Assembly (NCBI RefSeq): GCF_026914265.1
Contig: NC_069125.1
Location: 65,151,479-65,215,478, forward strand
Direction: 5' to 3'
DNA from: Mya arenaria
Taxonomy: Eukaryota; Mollusca; Bivalvia; Myida; Myidae
DNA: 64,000 nucleotides
Shown here piece after piece: positions 1 through 12,591 of this stretch. The translations under genes and the position numbers were made by a program. How positions within the stretch are numbered: position 1 is the stretch's first letter; each line of letters opens with the position of its first letter. The notes under the pieces are model-generated. The model had not been told where the DNA came from, searched no databases, and saw only the letters and a program-made list of their open reading frames with translations.

Positions 1-2794
1 TGAATGATAAGCTTGAACATCCATACTTCCTGCGAACTGTGCCTCCGGATAATGTCCAGGCTATTGTGGTCAGCCAGATCCTTAAGACCTTCTCCTGGGA
101 CTATATAACAGTTGTGTATGCTGACAACACGTATGGACGTTCTGCACGGGACACACTCCTTGATCAAGCTGAATCATCAAACCCTCAGTATTGTTTCAGT
201 AGAACAATCTCCATGCCTCTTGATGCTGACCTGGAAACAGCTAAAAATGTAATTGATAGGTTAAACTCAAGAATCGGTGCTAGAGTTGTTGTAACGTTTG
301 TTACATCTGAACAGGTACAACTCCTCTTGCAAGCTACCACTGAAAAAGGTCTCAACCATAGATTCATCTGGATAGGTAGTGACAGCTGGGCCAACAGTTA
401 CGAAATAACAAACAAATATGAAGAAACTGCTGCTGGTGCCATAACTATTCAGATCCGCTCTGAATTCAGCCAGTCTTTTAGGAACTTTGTAAAGAGTGTG
501 ACATTCACTGACCGCAAAGGTATTCCAACTGACTGGTTTGAAGAATTTTACCAGACGATGCACCAATGTCGTATCTTGGGCAGTGTCATCCAGAAAACCT
601 ACACTAGAATCTGCACAGGCAATGAACTGTTCACTGACGATATGTTCACTCAGGACCCATATGTTCTTCATACAATCATCAGCGTGTATCAGATTGCCAA
701 TGGTTTGAATCAGATAGAGGAATGCAGCCAGAGTAGCAGTCTGAACATTGCATCCTGCCTCGCTTTGCTGAAAGATCGCAAACAAACCATCTATGACAGC
801 ATACTGAATGCACAGCATGATGTCTTGCCCGATGATCTTAAGGACAGGTCTTTCAACTTTAAATTCACTGGGGAAGGCTATGGTGATATTGGGTACAATA
901 TTTACAACTTCAGGAGAAATTTGACCTCAGGACAGTATGAATACATCAAGGTACTAGTATATATATATTTATAATTAAAAATATTGAAATTTCTCTTCTA
1001 TTGTCCAATTATATATTGAATGACAAAATAAACAAATTATATGTGTTAGGCTTTCGAACATCTTTATATTACTGTGGATGCATGATTGTCTAATTAAAAT
1101 GCTGACTCATTTGTATTAATTTTAATTCAGATTGGCAGTTTCTCTGGTGATCTACGCCTTGACCCTCGTGACTACCAGAGCTACAGTTTCACGGACCGTT
1201 CCCTGCCTTCCTCTCGCTGCCAGATTGGTACCACATGCTCATGCGAGGGTCTTGATAACACCATATACTCGTTCAGTCGCCAGGACCGAGGCTATGAGGT
1301 CACAGATGAGGGGCAGTATGAGGACCCAATCACCGGACTGTTGGTAACTATCGAGGACACACCTGAGAGTGCAGACAGGTTCAGGGATATCTGGGCCATC
1401 ATAGTGGCCACACTGGCGGCCATTGGAGCTTTTGCTGCCCTCTGTATGTTCATATACCTGCTAGTGGTTTACCCAGTCAGGGGTGGAACAACCATCCTTG
1501 GTTACATGCTCTCCTTCGGAATCATCCTCATGTATGGCCTCGTGTTTGCGTTCATTATCCACGCTTCTGAAGAACTTTGTGGTCTCCGACGATTTGCACT
1601 TGGATTTGTGTATTCCATTGTGTATTCAGCTTTGTTTGTCAAGCTTGTAGACTGTTGGAGAACAAAAGACAAGGAAGACATCTATATGGTCAAATATAAT
1701 AAAATAGGCAATCCCTGGGGATTGTTCTTCAGTGCATGTCTTATTGTGCTGGTACAAGTGATGGTTAATGCAGAGTGGTTGATTCTAGAGGCACCGGGAA
1801 TGGAGCGCGTCATATACAACAACATGCTGTGGCCCCGCTGTTCGCCAGACGACTTCTACGATGAGGGACTGATCCTCTCCAACGTGTTTAACATGTTCCT
1901 CATGTTCCTCTGTATCATTGTGGGCCTGTTCGCCTTTGGCAACGACAAAAACCACTGGGATTGCAGGTATGTCAACATTTTAAAAGTTACTATCTTCATT
2001 TACATAATATTTGTATGGAATAATACCAATCTGTTATTTGTATGTGTACTGTAGTAATGTTTGATGTATATTTTACCATCACTTATTTTGGATAATAAAT
2101 AATTCCACATTAACAAGTACTCTTATACTGGTATGCATACATGTAGTTTGATGTCTATATCCTAGATAAAGATTTTACTTGATTGTTGACCATGTTTCTT
2201 GGCCGTATTGTACAGATGGTTGACGGGCTGTGTGGTGCTAACAATTCCGTCATGGATGGTGTGGTGCCTAGTAGCGTCTCTGGGAGAGTACAAGATGCGG
2301 GATGCAGCTGTCGCTATTGGTCTTCTGTTCAATGCCACAGTGATGCTGATGTGCGGGCCAATGCGGAAGCTCTGGTTGCTTAACCGCTACCAGGCACAGG
2401 TGGAGGCGGAAGAGCGAAAATCTCAGTTTGCCTCAAGTCAGAGAGGTACATTATGATATAGTATATATATATATATATAGCTATTTTCACCACAACTATT
2501 TTTATTCTCTTCTTATTTAAATAGCTGCTTTAAGAAAGTATTGAAATATTACAAGTGTATTGAAGTTTGTGTTGCAGTTGCTTATTACAAAGTACATGTC
2601 CATGGCCAAAGATAAAATTTAATAAACAAAAGAAAGTACCAAAAATGTTCATTTAAAATTAATATACTTTTTCAGATTACAACTCCATCTATGGGACACA
2701 ATATGACAATGTCCCACAGATGCATGACAACGGTTCAGTGAGGGGCAGTACAGTGGGAGTAGACGATGTTTTCATGTATGAACCCAAGAGTTAG
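1..2794 (+). CDS. Class C GPCR, metabotropic glutamate receptor-like (5' partial)
   Basis: Plasma-membrane receptor of the metabotropic glutamate type, entered mid-gene at the left edge. Exons read: 1-950 (first full codon at base 3), 1131-1966, 2216-2445 and 2676-2794 (stop TAG), with phases 0, 2 and 1 agreeing at the junctions; about 710 residues are visible. The first exon encodes the second half of the Venus-flytrap domain (FLRTVPPD, VVYADNTYG, IGSDSWA). Exon 2 carries a short linker with CQIGTTCSC instead of the usual nine-cysteine domain, then TM1-TM5; exon 3 carries TM6 and TM7 (SWMVWCLVASL; AIGLLFNATVMLMCGP); exon 4 is a short cytoplasmic tail ending EPKS. The ligand is not known. The SDSW aspartate matches the residue that holds the amino group of glutamate in mGluRs, so an amino-acid ligand is plausible. 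Signal peptide and N-lobe lie to the left of the window. Confidence 0.88.
2459..2479. repeat. (TA)n microsatellite
   Basis: A run of alternating T and A lies just inside intron 3 of the first receptor gene, about 15 bases after the splice donor. Confidence 0.8.
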
Positions 2795-4003
2795 TCCCTT
2801 CAATCAGCATCATATGTAATAGGTAAAGGGAACATATATATATAATGGTTAATGTAGAGTATTTTATAACCTTGTCTGATTTTCAAAACAAGTCGTGGTT
2901 GTGTAATAGCCATGGAGCGTGGTTGTGTCATAGCCATGGATGGTGGTTGTGTCAAAGCCATGGATGGTGGTTGCAGGCCTTCCAGCGTTCCTACTTTTTC
3001 CTACTTTTTAAACAGCTTCCTACTTTTTCCTACTTTTTTCTAAAAAACACCTACTATTCCTACTTTTTTGAAAATAAAGTCTGCAAAAATATTAAGGTTT
3101 GATCTTGGTGCTAGTTTTATTTGCAGAAAATGAACAAAAGATGTCAAACTGGCTGGTTTCTGTTGTTGAAAGGTGTGGCAACATGTTCCACTTTGACGTG
3201 CATCATCTTTTCACCCACACAGTTTAGCAACAGAAACCGACCAAGCATCATTCACTAAAATATTCAATGAGGCATATAGAATGGTATGATTTTGCATTAA
3301 AAACATCTCCTCCAGGTAAGTTAATAGCTATTAATAATTACATATTTAACCAAAAATATTCCTACTTTTCCTACTTTTTTGTAAAAAATATTCCTACTAT
3401 TTCCTTCTTTTCTGTCAGAAAACCTCCTACTTTTTCCTACTTTTTTGTTAGTGGCTGCTGGAAGGCCTGTGGTTGTGTCATAGCCATGGATGGTGTAATT
3501 GTTGTTTGGATCAAAAACTGGTCTTAAAATTGTTTATGAAATTAATACAAAACAATGACAATGGACACCGGTATGACAAATCCACAACTTTCCTTGAGTT
3601 ATGCCCGTTGAGTGACAGAGATAGATGTAAACAACAGAGCTTTGGCATCTTCCTGTAGTGCTGTTGTTTTACTTTAGTTTTCGAGAGCAAAAGTTGAGGT
3701 ATTTGTGTTTTCGTCTTCACCAAACCGAAGTTTATGCCTTGGCTACCAGTTGAAGATTTTCACATGAAACTCTGTACTTAATTTTACCAGTGAAAATATG
3801 CACATGTTAAGCAAGGCCCAAATATCTGGCTTAAATCATTGTTGCCCATGGATGATTTTTTTTTATCATTAAAAATCATGCCTGCAGCATCAACCGCTCA
3901 AGAAAGATATTCACCTGAAACTTAGTACAAGTTTAACCAGTAACACACTAATCAGAAAACTTAGTACATGTGTTACGAGTAACACTACTAATCAGAAAGG
4001 GCA
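2795..4003. other. 3' flank of receptor gene 1: minisatellite and inserted element
   Basis: No coding signal is seen. Bases 2895-2973 and 3470-3500 hold copies of a roughly 27-bp repeat with the core TCATAGCCATGGATGGTGG, separated by the inverted-repeat element listed at 2974-3469. The rest is AT-rich and probably includes the 3' UTR; no polyadenylation site can be assigned with confidence. Confidence 0.5.
2974..3469. mobile_element. 496-bp non-autonomous inverted-repeat DNA element
   Basis: The element starts with CAGGCCTTCCAGC and ends with its exact reverse complement GCTGGAAGGCCTG (13 of 13). Both flanks read TGGTTG (2968-2973 and 3470-3475), a possible 6-bp target duplication, although the flanking minisatellite itself contains this string. 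Near each end lie runs of the direct repeat TTTTTCCTAC, and the middle is partly self-complementary (CTGGTTTCTGTTG near 3154 against CAACAGAAACCGACC near 3229). No transposase is encoded. The CAGG start is compatible with a hAT-type element, but the duplication is not 8 bp, so the superfamily is open. Confidence 0.65.
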
Positions 4004-4492
4004 AACACATATAGCAGTAAGGCCTATATTTACACATATATCAGAAAGGCCTGTATTTCTACACATATATCAGAAAGGCCTATATTTTACACATATAACA
4101 GTAAGGCCTTTATTTTTACACATATAACAGTAAGGCCTATATTTCTACACATATATCAGTAAGGCCCATATTTCTACTCATATATCATTAAGGCCTATAT
4201 TTCTACACATATAACAGTAAGGCCTGTATTTCTACAAATATATCAGTAAGGCCTATATATCTACACATATAACAGTAAGGCCTGTATTTCTACACATATA
4301 TCAGTAAGGCCTATATATCTACACATATAACAGTAAGGCCTGTATTTCTACAAATATATCAGTAAGGCCTATATATCTACACATATAACAGTAAGGCCTG
4401 TATTTCTACACATATATGAGTAAGGCCTATATATCTACACATATAACAGTAAGGCCTGTATTTCTACACTTATATCAGTAAGACCCATATTT
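4004..4492. repeat. 29-bp tandem repeat with 58-bp higher-order unit
   Basis: About 17 units with the core CAGTAAGGCCT followed by A or T-rich sequence and CTACACATATA. In the right half two variants alternate strictly: one reading GGCCTGTATTTCTACA and one reading GGCCTATATATCTACA. The effective repeat there is therefore a 58-bp dimer. The left end is more degenerate (AGAAAGGCC variants). Non-coding. Confidence 0.85.
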
Positions 4493-7380
4493 CTGGATTT
4501 AATGAGTGTCAAGCTATGCCCCTTGAAGACCTCAAAAAAGTCTGCAACAATACAACATGTGTTGTGCCCTTTGATGAACTAAGAAACAACAAACAGACGA
4601 GCATTGCCATCCACTTGTGGTGCTCTTGTTAATTCATTGTTCTTCTTTTCAGGCTAAGGATGTGAGTGTTGAATGTTTGTTGCAGCCATGGCAACTGCAT
4701 GAATCGGTACCTGAGAATCCTCATGAGCAACAGTGTCCATAGCAACCAACATGGCAGAGCAATCTCCATGGTTACTTGGTGCTTGTTGTCAAGCTTAAAT
4801 ATTTTTTTTTGTTATTTTTGTTTTGTTTTATTATTGTGCTTAGAAGTCTCACAAACTGAACTTTACACAGACCATTTCATTACCCTATTTGCCATTTATG
4901 AAATGTTCTTATAGATTTTTTATCTTGTAAAATCTTTTTGCAACTTTAAAACAGTAACATTGTCCTGTCTGAATATCAATGTTGATTTTGTTTTTGTTCA
5001 CCATTATTTACAACAGCAACTTGACTAAGGTTACCAGAAAACATATGATTTTAAACAAAAAAAAATGTGCAGCCAATTTTGGCTTAAGATTTGATTTCTA
5101 AAATATATTCAAAATAAATATTGTAATGTTTGTGATAAATGTGTATACATGTAAAGCTGTATGAATGATATATACATATGAGCGAATCCATAAAATATGT
5201 ATATTTGTTAAAGATATGTTGATTGTGATACGGGAATGAACTATACATTTGTAAATAGTTTGTCTGTAGCTACCTGTATGACTGTAATTCACAGACATGT
5301 ATAATATAGTTATTTTTCTTGTCTTGTTGACAGAGTAGTAAACAAATGCTGAATAAATTGTAAAGTGCTTGATATTTTTATACTAAAACTAAAGTGCAAA
5401 TAAACTGTATATTTATGAGGGTTTGTCAGTCATTTTGATACCAATAAAATGATGATGATGCATGACGCTTAGTGCACATTTGGGGTACTAAAGATTTGAT
5501 CAAGTTATTGTAAGAAAAAAGAAGTTAAATCTGAATATTCAACGGCCAAAGCAGGAGTGAAAGGCTATCGCATTTGCTAGAGATACATTTTGTAGTATAC
5601 CTTGAAACATTGTTACCAAATTAAGTAGGCTTCGAAAGAAAACTGTGTGACAAGGGCAGGATGATTTGTTAAAATCACTTGATGAAATTTAGAGTTAAAG
5701 GGCGGGCAATGTTGAACCTGCTGTGTAAAAACGCGATATAATGTCCATAAACATTGTCATTACGTTTGGTAAGGATTGTATTCGAAATTCTCAAGCTAGA
5801 AAGCAGACAAAGTGAATTTGGTCTAACTTTGATTTTATAACGGACGACGACGGTAGCCATGGTAGCTGCGTATAAAATCATTAAGTTATGTTTATGTATG
5901 TGAGCTCGTCCGTCTGTCAGCAAGTAATATATAATAGATGTAGAAGCATACACATGCTAAATCGTTATTCCGTTATAAGACCGGTTGTCCAAGAGTGAAT
6001 ACTGAAATGAGTGTTCCACATCCGTCACAGTTTTGAAGATATTAAATACAAATATATTTCGTCTTATGTTGATGCTTTTTGGCTTTTACAAACAAGGCAT
6101 AACAAGAATTTTATGTTTGATTGACAAAAGACAAACCGAAAGCAAGGCACACTGTGTAGTCGGGATAATGGATTTTGTCCATTATAAGAGACATATCAAT
6201 ACTTTAAGTAGTGATAAAACTTCTCTAAATAAGTAAATATGCGTTTTAAAACGGAAACATTGTGTTTCTTTTGTATGTTGAATATAGGGAACAATGAAGA
6301 TAAAAAAAATGTATTTATCTTTTTAGTAAATCAGCTTATCGACAGTATGTCGATCCATGCATTATCTAGGTATTGCCGAATTATCCTTATCATCCAATCC
6401 TTGTGGACATTTAATTAATCACGTTTTCACAATTTGGATTTTCATAAAAGACCTACACTATTCCCGTGTTGAACTGAAGAAATAATGGGTTAAGTTTCAT
6501 TTGCACCTAGTCCAACTACGAGGACGTTTTTTTAGGATCTTTGCATTGCATATCATTCACGTACAAATTGTTTTGACGCCATTTTTGGCCAGTTGTTCCG
6601 ATTTGGGTTTCTTGTTAAATTATAAATGTATATATAAGATCATCATAAAGAAGCTTAAATACCCTTAAGCGTTTTTTCATACCAGTTCCTTGCACAAAAA
6701 GCAAATATCCAAAAATATAATATGAGTTTAAATGGGTGTGTTTTTTCTCCATCCCTTACTGTCAAAACATACCGGTATGTATATAAAACAGACTGCAACA
6801 GTTTGCTGTTCACATTACACAAAATCGATTTCTTCTTCAGTCTGAAGCTTTGTTTGCCGAGTTAATTAAAGAGGTATAACCTGAATTTGAGTAGATTCAA
6901 TGCTTATTTTATGAAAAAAATATTTGCAAACAAAAAGTAAAATCTTAATGTAATCTTTTATAATCTATTTCAAGCATCAACACTTATCTAAATACAATTT
7001 TAATATTTTTACACCCCACCTCCATGTTTGTTGACAAACCCATTTAGATGTTTGAGGATAAGAAGAATCACGTTTCAAACGTCTATTGTTTAAGACAATT
7101 TTAATTTACAACATAGTATTATACAACATCTGACTTCGAGTCAACCTTAGCAAGAAAGTGTTGAGTTAGTAGGCCCTGGATTAAACTTCATACTATTGCA
7201 GTTGTAAAGATTGCTTCAGTCTACTGCTCGTTCATTCGCATAAAAAAACAAAACAGGAAGAAGCGCATGTACATTTAAGTGATTGTACGGTTTTAAAAGG
7301 AGTCTAAGCCCCTTACTTGCCATGAGCATGAACCTCATTGACAGCTTCCCCGTCTTGTTTTCAGGATTGACAATTGTCAG
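4493..7380. other. Intergenic AT-rich DNA; possible 3' UTR exon of receptor gene 1
   Basis: A good splice acceptor (TTCTTCTTTTCAG, ending 4652) is followed by about 800 bases with no convincing ORF and then AATAAA-like signals near 5352, 5395 and 5441. This could be a terminal untranslated exon of the first receptor gene, but no partner donor is proven. From about 5470 to 7380 I see no coding potential, RNA gene or clear repeat. Confidence 0.35.
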
Positions 7381-10300
7381 CTGTTAGAACCTCCAGTGAA
7401 CATACTATGCACATGTATGTGTTCATTGTGTTAGAACCCCTGGTGAACATACTATGCACGTGTATGTGTTCATTGTGTTCGAACCACTGGTGGTCATTCA
7501 ATGCACACGTACGTGTGCCCTATATTAGAACCACTGGTGAACATACAATGCACGCGTATGTGTTCCCTGAGTTAGAACCCCTGGTGAACATACAATGCAT
7601 GTGTATGTTTCCCTGTGTCAGAACCCCTGGTGACCATTCGATGCATGTGTATGTGTTCATTGTGTTTAAAACCCTGGTGACCATTTGATGCATGTGTATG
7701 TGTTCCCTGTGTTAGAACCCCTGGGAAACATACAATGCACGTGTATGTGTTCATTGCGTTAGAACCCCTGGTAGACATACAATGCACGCGTATGTGTTCC
7801 CTGAGTTAGAACCCCTGGTGAACATACAATGCATGTGTATGTTTACCTGTGTCAGAACCCCTGGTGACCATTCGATGCACGTGTATGTGTTCATTGTGTC
7901 AGAACCCCTGGTGAACATACGATGCACGTGTTTGTGTTCATTGTGTTAGAACCCCTGGTAGACATACAATGCATGTGTATGTTTCCCTGTGTCAGAACCC
8001 CTGGTGTACATTCGATGCACGTGTATGTGTTCATTGTGTTAGAACCCCTGGTGAACATACTATGCACGTGTATGTGTTCATTGTGTAAGAACCCCTGGTG
8101 AACATACAATGCACGCGTATGTGTTCACTGAGTTAGAACCCCTGGTGAACATGCAATGCATGTGTATGTTTCCCTGTGTCAGAAACCCTGGTGACCATTC
8201 GATGCACGTGTATGTGTTCATTGTGTTTGAAACCCTGGTGACCATTTGATGCATGTGTATGTGTTCCCTGTGTTAAAACCCCTGGGAAACATACAATGCA
8301 TGTGTATGTGTTCATTGTGTTTGAACCTCTGGTGAACATTCGATGCATGTGTTTGTGTTCATTGTGTTAGAACCCCTTGTGAACATACGATGCACGTGTA
8401 TGTGTTCATTGTGTTTGAACCCCTGGTGAACATACCATGCACGTGTATGTGTGCATTGTGTTAGAACCCCTGGTGAACATACAATGCATGTGTATGTGTT
8501 TATTGTGTTAGAACCCCTGGTAGACATACAATACACGTGTATGTGTTCATTGTGTTTGAACCCCTGGTGAACATACGATGCACGTGTATGTGTTCATTGT
8601 GTTTGAACCCCTGGTGAACATACGATGCACGTGTATGTGTTCATTGTGTTAAAACCCCTGGTGAACATACGATGCACGTGTATGTGTTCCCTGTGTTAGA
8701 ACCCCTGGTGAACATACAATACACGTGTATGTGTTCATTGTGTTTGAACCCCTGGTGAACATACGATGCACGTGTATGTGTTCCCTGTTTTAGAACCCCT
8801 GGGAAACATACAATGCACATGTATGTGTTCATTGTGTTTGAACCCCTGGTGAACATACAATGCACGTGTATGTGTGCATTGTGTTTGAACTCCTGGTGAA
8901 ATAACGATGCACGTGTAGGTGTTCCCTGTTTTAGAACCCCTGGGAAACATACAATGCACGTGTATGTGTTCATTGTGTTTGAACCCCTGGTGAACATACA
9001 ATGCACGTGTATGTGTGCATTGTGTTAGAACCCCTGGTGATTATACTATTCACGTGTATGTGTTCATTGTGTTCGAACCCCTGGTGAACATTCAATGCAC
9101 ACGTACGTGTGCCCTATATTAGAACCACTGGTGAACATACAATGCACGCGTATGTGTTCCCTGAGTTAGAACCCCTGGTGAACATACAATGCATGTGCAT
9201 GTTTTCCCTGTGTCAGAACCCCTGGTGAACATTCGATGCACGTGTATGTGCACATTGTGTTTGAACCCCTGGTTAACATACGATGCACGTGTATGCGTTC
9301 CCTGTGTCAGAACCCCTGGTGACCATACGATGCACGTGTATGTGTTCATTGTGTTAGAAGCCCTGGTAACCATTCGATGCACGTGTATGTGTTCATTGTG
9401 TTTAAACCCCTAGTGACCATTTGATGCACGTGTATGTGTTCATTGTGTTTAAACCCCTAGTGACCATTCGATGCACGGGTATGTGTTCATTGTGTTTAAA
9501 CCCCTAGTGAACATACAATGCACGTGAATGTGTTCCCTGTGTTAGAACCCCTGGTGAACATTCGATGCACGTGTATGTGTTCATTGTGTTTAAACCCCTA
9601 GTGACCATACGATGCACATGTATGTGTTCATTGTGTTTAAACTCCTAGTGACCATTCGATGCACGTGTATGTGTTTATTGTGTTTAAACCCCTAGTGAAC
9701 ATACAATACATGTGAATGTGTTCCCTGTGTTAGAACCCCTGGTGAACATTCGATGCACGTGTATGTGTTCATTGTCTTTGAACCCTTGGTGAACATACGA
9801 TGCACGTGTATGTGTTAGAACCCCTGGTTAGCATATGATGCACATGTATGTGTTCATTGTGCTAAAATCCCTTGTTAGCTTACAATGCGCATGTATGTGT
9901 GTTTGAACCCCTGGTGATCAAACGATGCACGTGTATGTGTTCATTGTGTTTGAACCCCTGGTTAACATACGATGCACGTGTATGTGTTCATTGTGTAGAA
10001 CCCCTGAAAAACATACAATGCATGTGTATGTGTTCCTTGTGTAGAACCCGTGAGAAACATACAATGCACGTGTATGTGTTCCCTGTGTTAGAAACCCTGG
10101 TAGACATACACTGCACGTGTATGTGTTCATTGTGTAGAACCCCTGAGAAACATACAATGCATGTGTATGTGTTCCTTGTGTAGAACCCGTGAGAAACGTA
10201 CAATGCACATGTTTGTGTTCCCTGTATTAGAAACCCTGATAGACATACAATGCACGTGTATGTGTTCATTGTGTAGAACCCCTGAGAAACATACAATGCA

Positions 10301-12591
10301 CGTGTATGTGTTCCCTGTGTTAGAACCCCTGGTAGACATACAATTCACGTGTATGTGTTCATTGTGTTAGAACCCCTGGTGAACATTCGATGTATGTGTA
10401 TGTGTTCATTGTGTTTGAATCCTTGAAGAACATTCGATGCACGTGTATGTGTTCCCTGTGTTTGAACCCCTGGTGAACATACAATTCACGTGTATGTGTT
10501 CCCTGTGTTAGAACCCCTGGTGAACATACAATGCACGTGTATGTGTTCATTGTGTTAGAACCCCTGGTGAACAAACGATGCACGTGTATGTGTTCATTGT
10601 GTTTGAACCCCTGGTTAACATACGATACACGTGTATGTGTTCATTGTGTGTGAACCCCAGGTGAACATACTATGCACATGTATGTGTTCCTTGTGTAGAA
10701 CCCCTGTCGAACAAACAAAGCACGTGTACGTGGGCCCTTTGTATGAACCCCTGGTAGACACACGATGCACGTGTATGTGTTCCTTGTGTTTGAACCCCTG
10801 GTGAACATTCGATGCACGTGTATGTGTTCATTGTGTTTTAACCCCTCGTCACCATTCGATGCAATTGTATGTGTTTATTGTGTTAGAACCCATGGTGACC
10901 ATTCGATGCACGTGTATGTGTTCATTGTGTTTGAAACCCTGGTGACCATTTGATGCATGTGTATGTGTTCATTGTGTTTTAACCCCTCGTGACCATTCGA
11001 TGCAAGTGTATGTGTTTATTGTGTTAGAACCCATGGTGACCATTCGATGCACGTGTATGTGTTCATTGTGTTTGAAACCCTGGTGACCATTTGAAGCATG
11101 TGTATGTGTTCCCTGTGTTAGAACCCCTGAGAAACATACAATGCACATGTATGTGTTCATTGTGTTAGAACCCCTGGTAGACATACAATGCACGTGTATG
11201 TGTTCATTGTGTTTGAACCCCTGGTGAACATACGATGCACGTGTATGTGTTCCCTGTTTTAGAACCCCTGGGAAACATACAATGCACATGTATGTGTTCA
11301 TTGTGTTAGAACCCCTGGTGAACATACAATGCACGTTTATGTGTATTGTGTTAGAACCCCTGGTGATTATACTATGCACGTGTATGTGTTCATTGTGTTT
11401 GAACCACTGGTGGACATTCAATGCACACGTACGTGTGCCCTATATTAGAACCACTGGTAAACATACAATGCACGCGTATGTGTTCCCTGAGTTAGAACCC
11501 CTGGTGAACATACAATGCATGTGTATGTTTTCCCTGTGTCAGAACCCCTGGTGAACATTCGATGCACGTGTATGTGCTCATTGTGTTTGAACCCCTGGTG
11601 AAGATACGATGCACGTGTATGTGTTCCCTGTGTCAGAACCCCTGGTTAACATATGATGCACGTGTATGTGTTTATTGTGTTAGAAGCCCTGGTAACCATT
11701 CGATGCACGTGTATGTGTTCATTGTGTTTAAACCCCTAGTGACCATTTGATGCACGTGTATGTGTTCTTTGTGTTTAAACCCCTAGTGACCATACGATGC
11801 ACGTGTAGGTGTTCATTGTGTTTAAACCCCTAGTGAACATACAATGCACATGAATGTGTTCCCTGTGTTAGAACCCCTGGTAGAAATACAATGCACGTGT
11901 ATGTGTTCCCTGTGTTTGAACCCCTGGTGAACATACAATGCACGTGTATGTGTTCATTGTGTTTGAACCCCTGGTAGATATACAATGCACGTGTATATGT
12001 TCATTGTGTTTGAAGCCCTGGTGAACATACAATGCACGTGTATGTGTTCATTGTGTTTGAACCCCTGGTGACCATACGATGCACGTGTATGTGTTCATTG
12101 TGTTAAAACCCCTGGTTAACATACGATGCACGTGTATGTGTCCATTATGTTTGAACCCCTAGTGAACATACAATGCACGTGTTTGTGTTCATTGTGTTTG
12201 AACCCCTGGTGAACATACAATGCACGTGTATGTGTTCATTGTGTTAAAACCCCTGGTGAACATACAATGCACGTGTATGTGTCCATTATGTTTGAACCCC
12301 TAGTGAACATACAATGCACGTGTTTGTGTTCATTGTGTTTGAACCCCTGGTAGACATACAATGCATGTGTATGTGTTCATTGTGTTTGAACCCCTGGTGA
12401 TCATACAATGCACGTGTATGTGTTCCCTGTGTTTGAACCCCTGGTGAACATACGATGCACGTGTATGTGTTCATTGTGTTAGAACCCCTGGTGACCATAC
12501 TATGCACGTGTATGTGTTCATTGTGTTAAAACCCCTGGTGAACATACAATGCACGTGTATGTGTTCATTATGTTTGAACCCCTAGTGAACA
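7381..12591. repeat. 5.2-kb minisatellite of 47-bp units carrying E-box CACGTG
   Basis: Roughly 110 copies of a 47-bp unit. The consensus runs AGAACCCCTGGTGAACATAC, then AATGCACGTGTATGTGT, then TCATTGTGTT. Most units contain the palindrome CACGTG (an E-box with one central CpG); variants read CATGTG, CACATG or CACGCG. Subfamilies exist: GTGACCATTCGATGC units, TAAACCCCTAGTG units, and shorter GTAGAACCCCTGAGAAAC units around 10000-10320. Because 47 is not a multiple of three and the consensus lacks stops in several frames, long open frames appear on both strands; these are artefacts. The array starts and ends abruptly between the two receptor genes. Confidence 0.95.

Noticed and set aside
7374-12507. 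Many long open frames on both strands rich in Cys, Thr and His
   Set aside because: They are translations of the 47-bp repeat: open in several frames on both strands, with no start context, splice signals or variation pattern of a gene.
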